In this document: positions 29,889-30,037 of the stretch, piece after piece | Layout of the letters: every line of letters begins with the position of its first letter | Position numbering within the stretch: position 1 is the stretch's first letter | NCBI GenBank assembly: GCA_900755995.1 | Contig: CAAEIM010000007.1 | Coordinates: 1-30,037, forward strand | Direction of reading: 5' to 3' | Length of the DNA stretch: 30,037 nt | Origin: Clostridia bacterium | GTDB lineage: Bacteria > Bacillota > Clostridia > Oscillospirales > Acutalibacteraceae | Position numbers and translations under genes: made by a program | The notes under the pieces: generated by a model | Database searches by the model: none | What the model saw: only the letters and a program-made list of their open reading frames with translations | What the model was told of the DNA's origin: nothing

Positions 29889-29964
29889 AAGCAGCCGGTA
29901 AGCTGCACTAATTCGGGAAAATAAAGCTTTGTATTAAAACCAAACTGTCTGCCCGATTAAAAAT
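29889..29964 (+). repeat. Dispersed repeat copy D (short)
   Basis: A compact copy: the opening hairpin GCAGC-CGGTAA-GCTGC, the linker AATTCGGGAAAATAAAG, and the core TAAAACCAAACTGTCTGC (29935-29952) followed by CCCGATTAAAAA. The middle hairpin and the GGATAGTATCATA block are missing. It lies wholly inside the predicted 5' leader of the thioredoxin operon, in antisense orientation to it. Confidence 0.8.
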
Positions 29965-29977
29965 ACTGCTGTTAAAT

Positions 29978-30006
29978 ATTATAACAAAACCGTCGATTTA
30001 TTTCAA
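29978..30006 (-). promoter_or_regulatory. Thioredoxin operon promoter
   Basis: Minus-strand TTGAAA (30006-30001), 17 bases and TATAAT (29983-29978), with a predicted start near 29971 and a leader of about 125 bases spanning repeat D. The rest of the right edge to 30037 is AT-rich and shows nothing more. Confidence 0.7.
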
Positions 30007-30037
30007 CTTTTTTTGTATTATTATTATATATTAAAAA

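Overview
The window looks like a low-to-mid GC Gram-positive chromosome of the Clostridia, most likely near the Ruminococcaceae/Oscillospirales. This placement is inference from protein style. It rests on zinc-type S14, an L24 with a C-terminal zinc ribbon, an ECF thiamine S component (ThiT), a membrane-anchored HtrA, strong AGGAGG ribosome binding sites, and many sigma-A-like promoters with exact 17-bp spacers. No tRNA, rRNA, CRISPR array, phage gene or transposase gene was seen.

Bases 1-10669 (minus strand) hold the S10-spc ribosomal superoperon in classical order: rpsJ-rplC-rplD-rplW-rplB-rpsS-rplV-rpsC-rplP-rpmC-rpsQ-rplN-rplX-rplE-rpsN-rpsH-rplF-rplR-rpsE-rpmD-rplO-secY. secY runs off the left edge. 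The operon has a strong promoter (10664-10692) and a leader of about 320 nt with an intrinsic-terminator-like hairpin and competing pairings, so attenuation is plausible. A divergent promoter drives a CobO/BtuR corrinoid adenosyltransferase gene.

Bases 11340-11842 have no convincing gene but fold, on paper, into a rod-like RNA of about 242 nt. It has an interrupted closing stem, a symmetric central bubble and an apical branched domain, an architecture like 6S RNA. This is the least explained part of the window.

Bases 11843-15776 (minus) form a cofactor operon: nadB-nadC-thiT-CPBP protease. It is divergent from hflX, and the two promoters overlap at their -10 boxes. On the plus strand follow hflX, then a PAP2 phosphatase, a 72-residue unknown and a left-handed beta-helix protein (17295-18802). 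These converge on a minus-strand pair, a membrane-anchored lipase-like hydrolase and dCMP deaminase. Then come htpG and fba (minus), each with its own promoter and terminator, and a plus-strand HtrA-like protease with a long Gln/Pro/Tyr/Asn-rich N-terminus. The right end is a minus-strand operon: thioredoxin, EamA transporter, HAD phosphatase and AGCS amino-acid:sodium symporter.

Four intergenic copies of one dispersed repeat (18801-18900, 20871-21072, 26346-26478, 29889-29964) share the core TAAAACCAAACTGTCTGC and have hairpins with compensatory changes. One copy supplies the last codons and stop of the symporter gene, and another lies in the thioredoxin operon leader.
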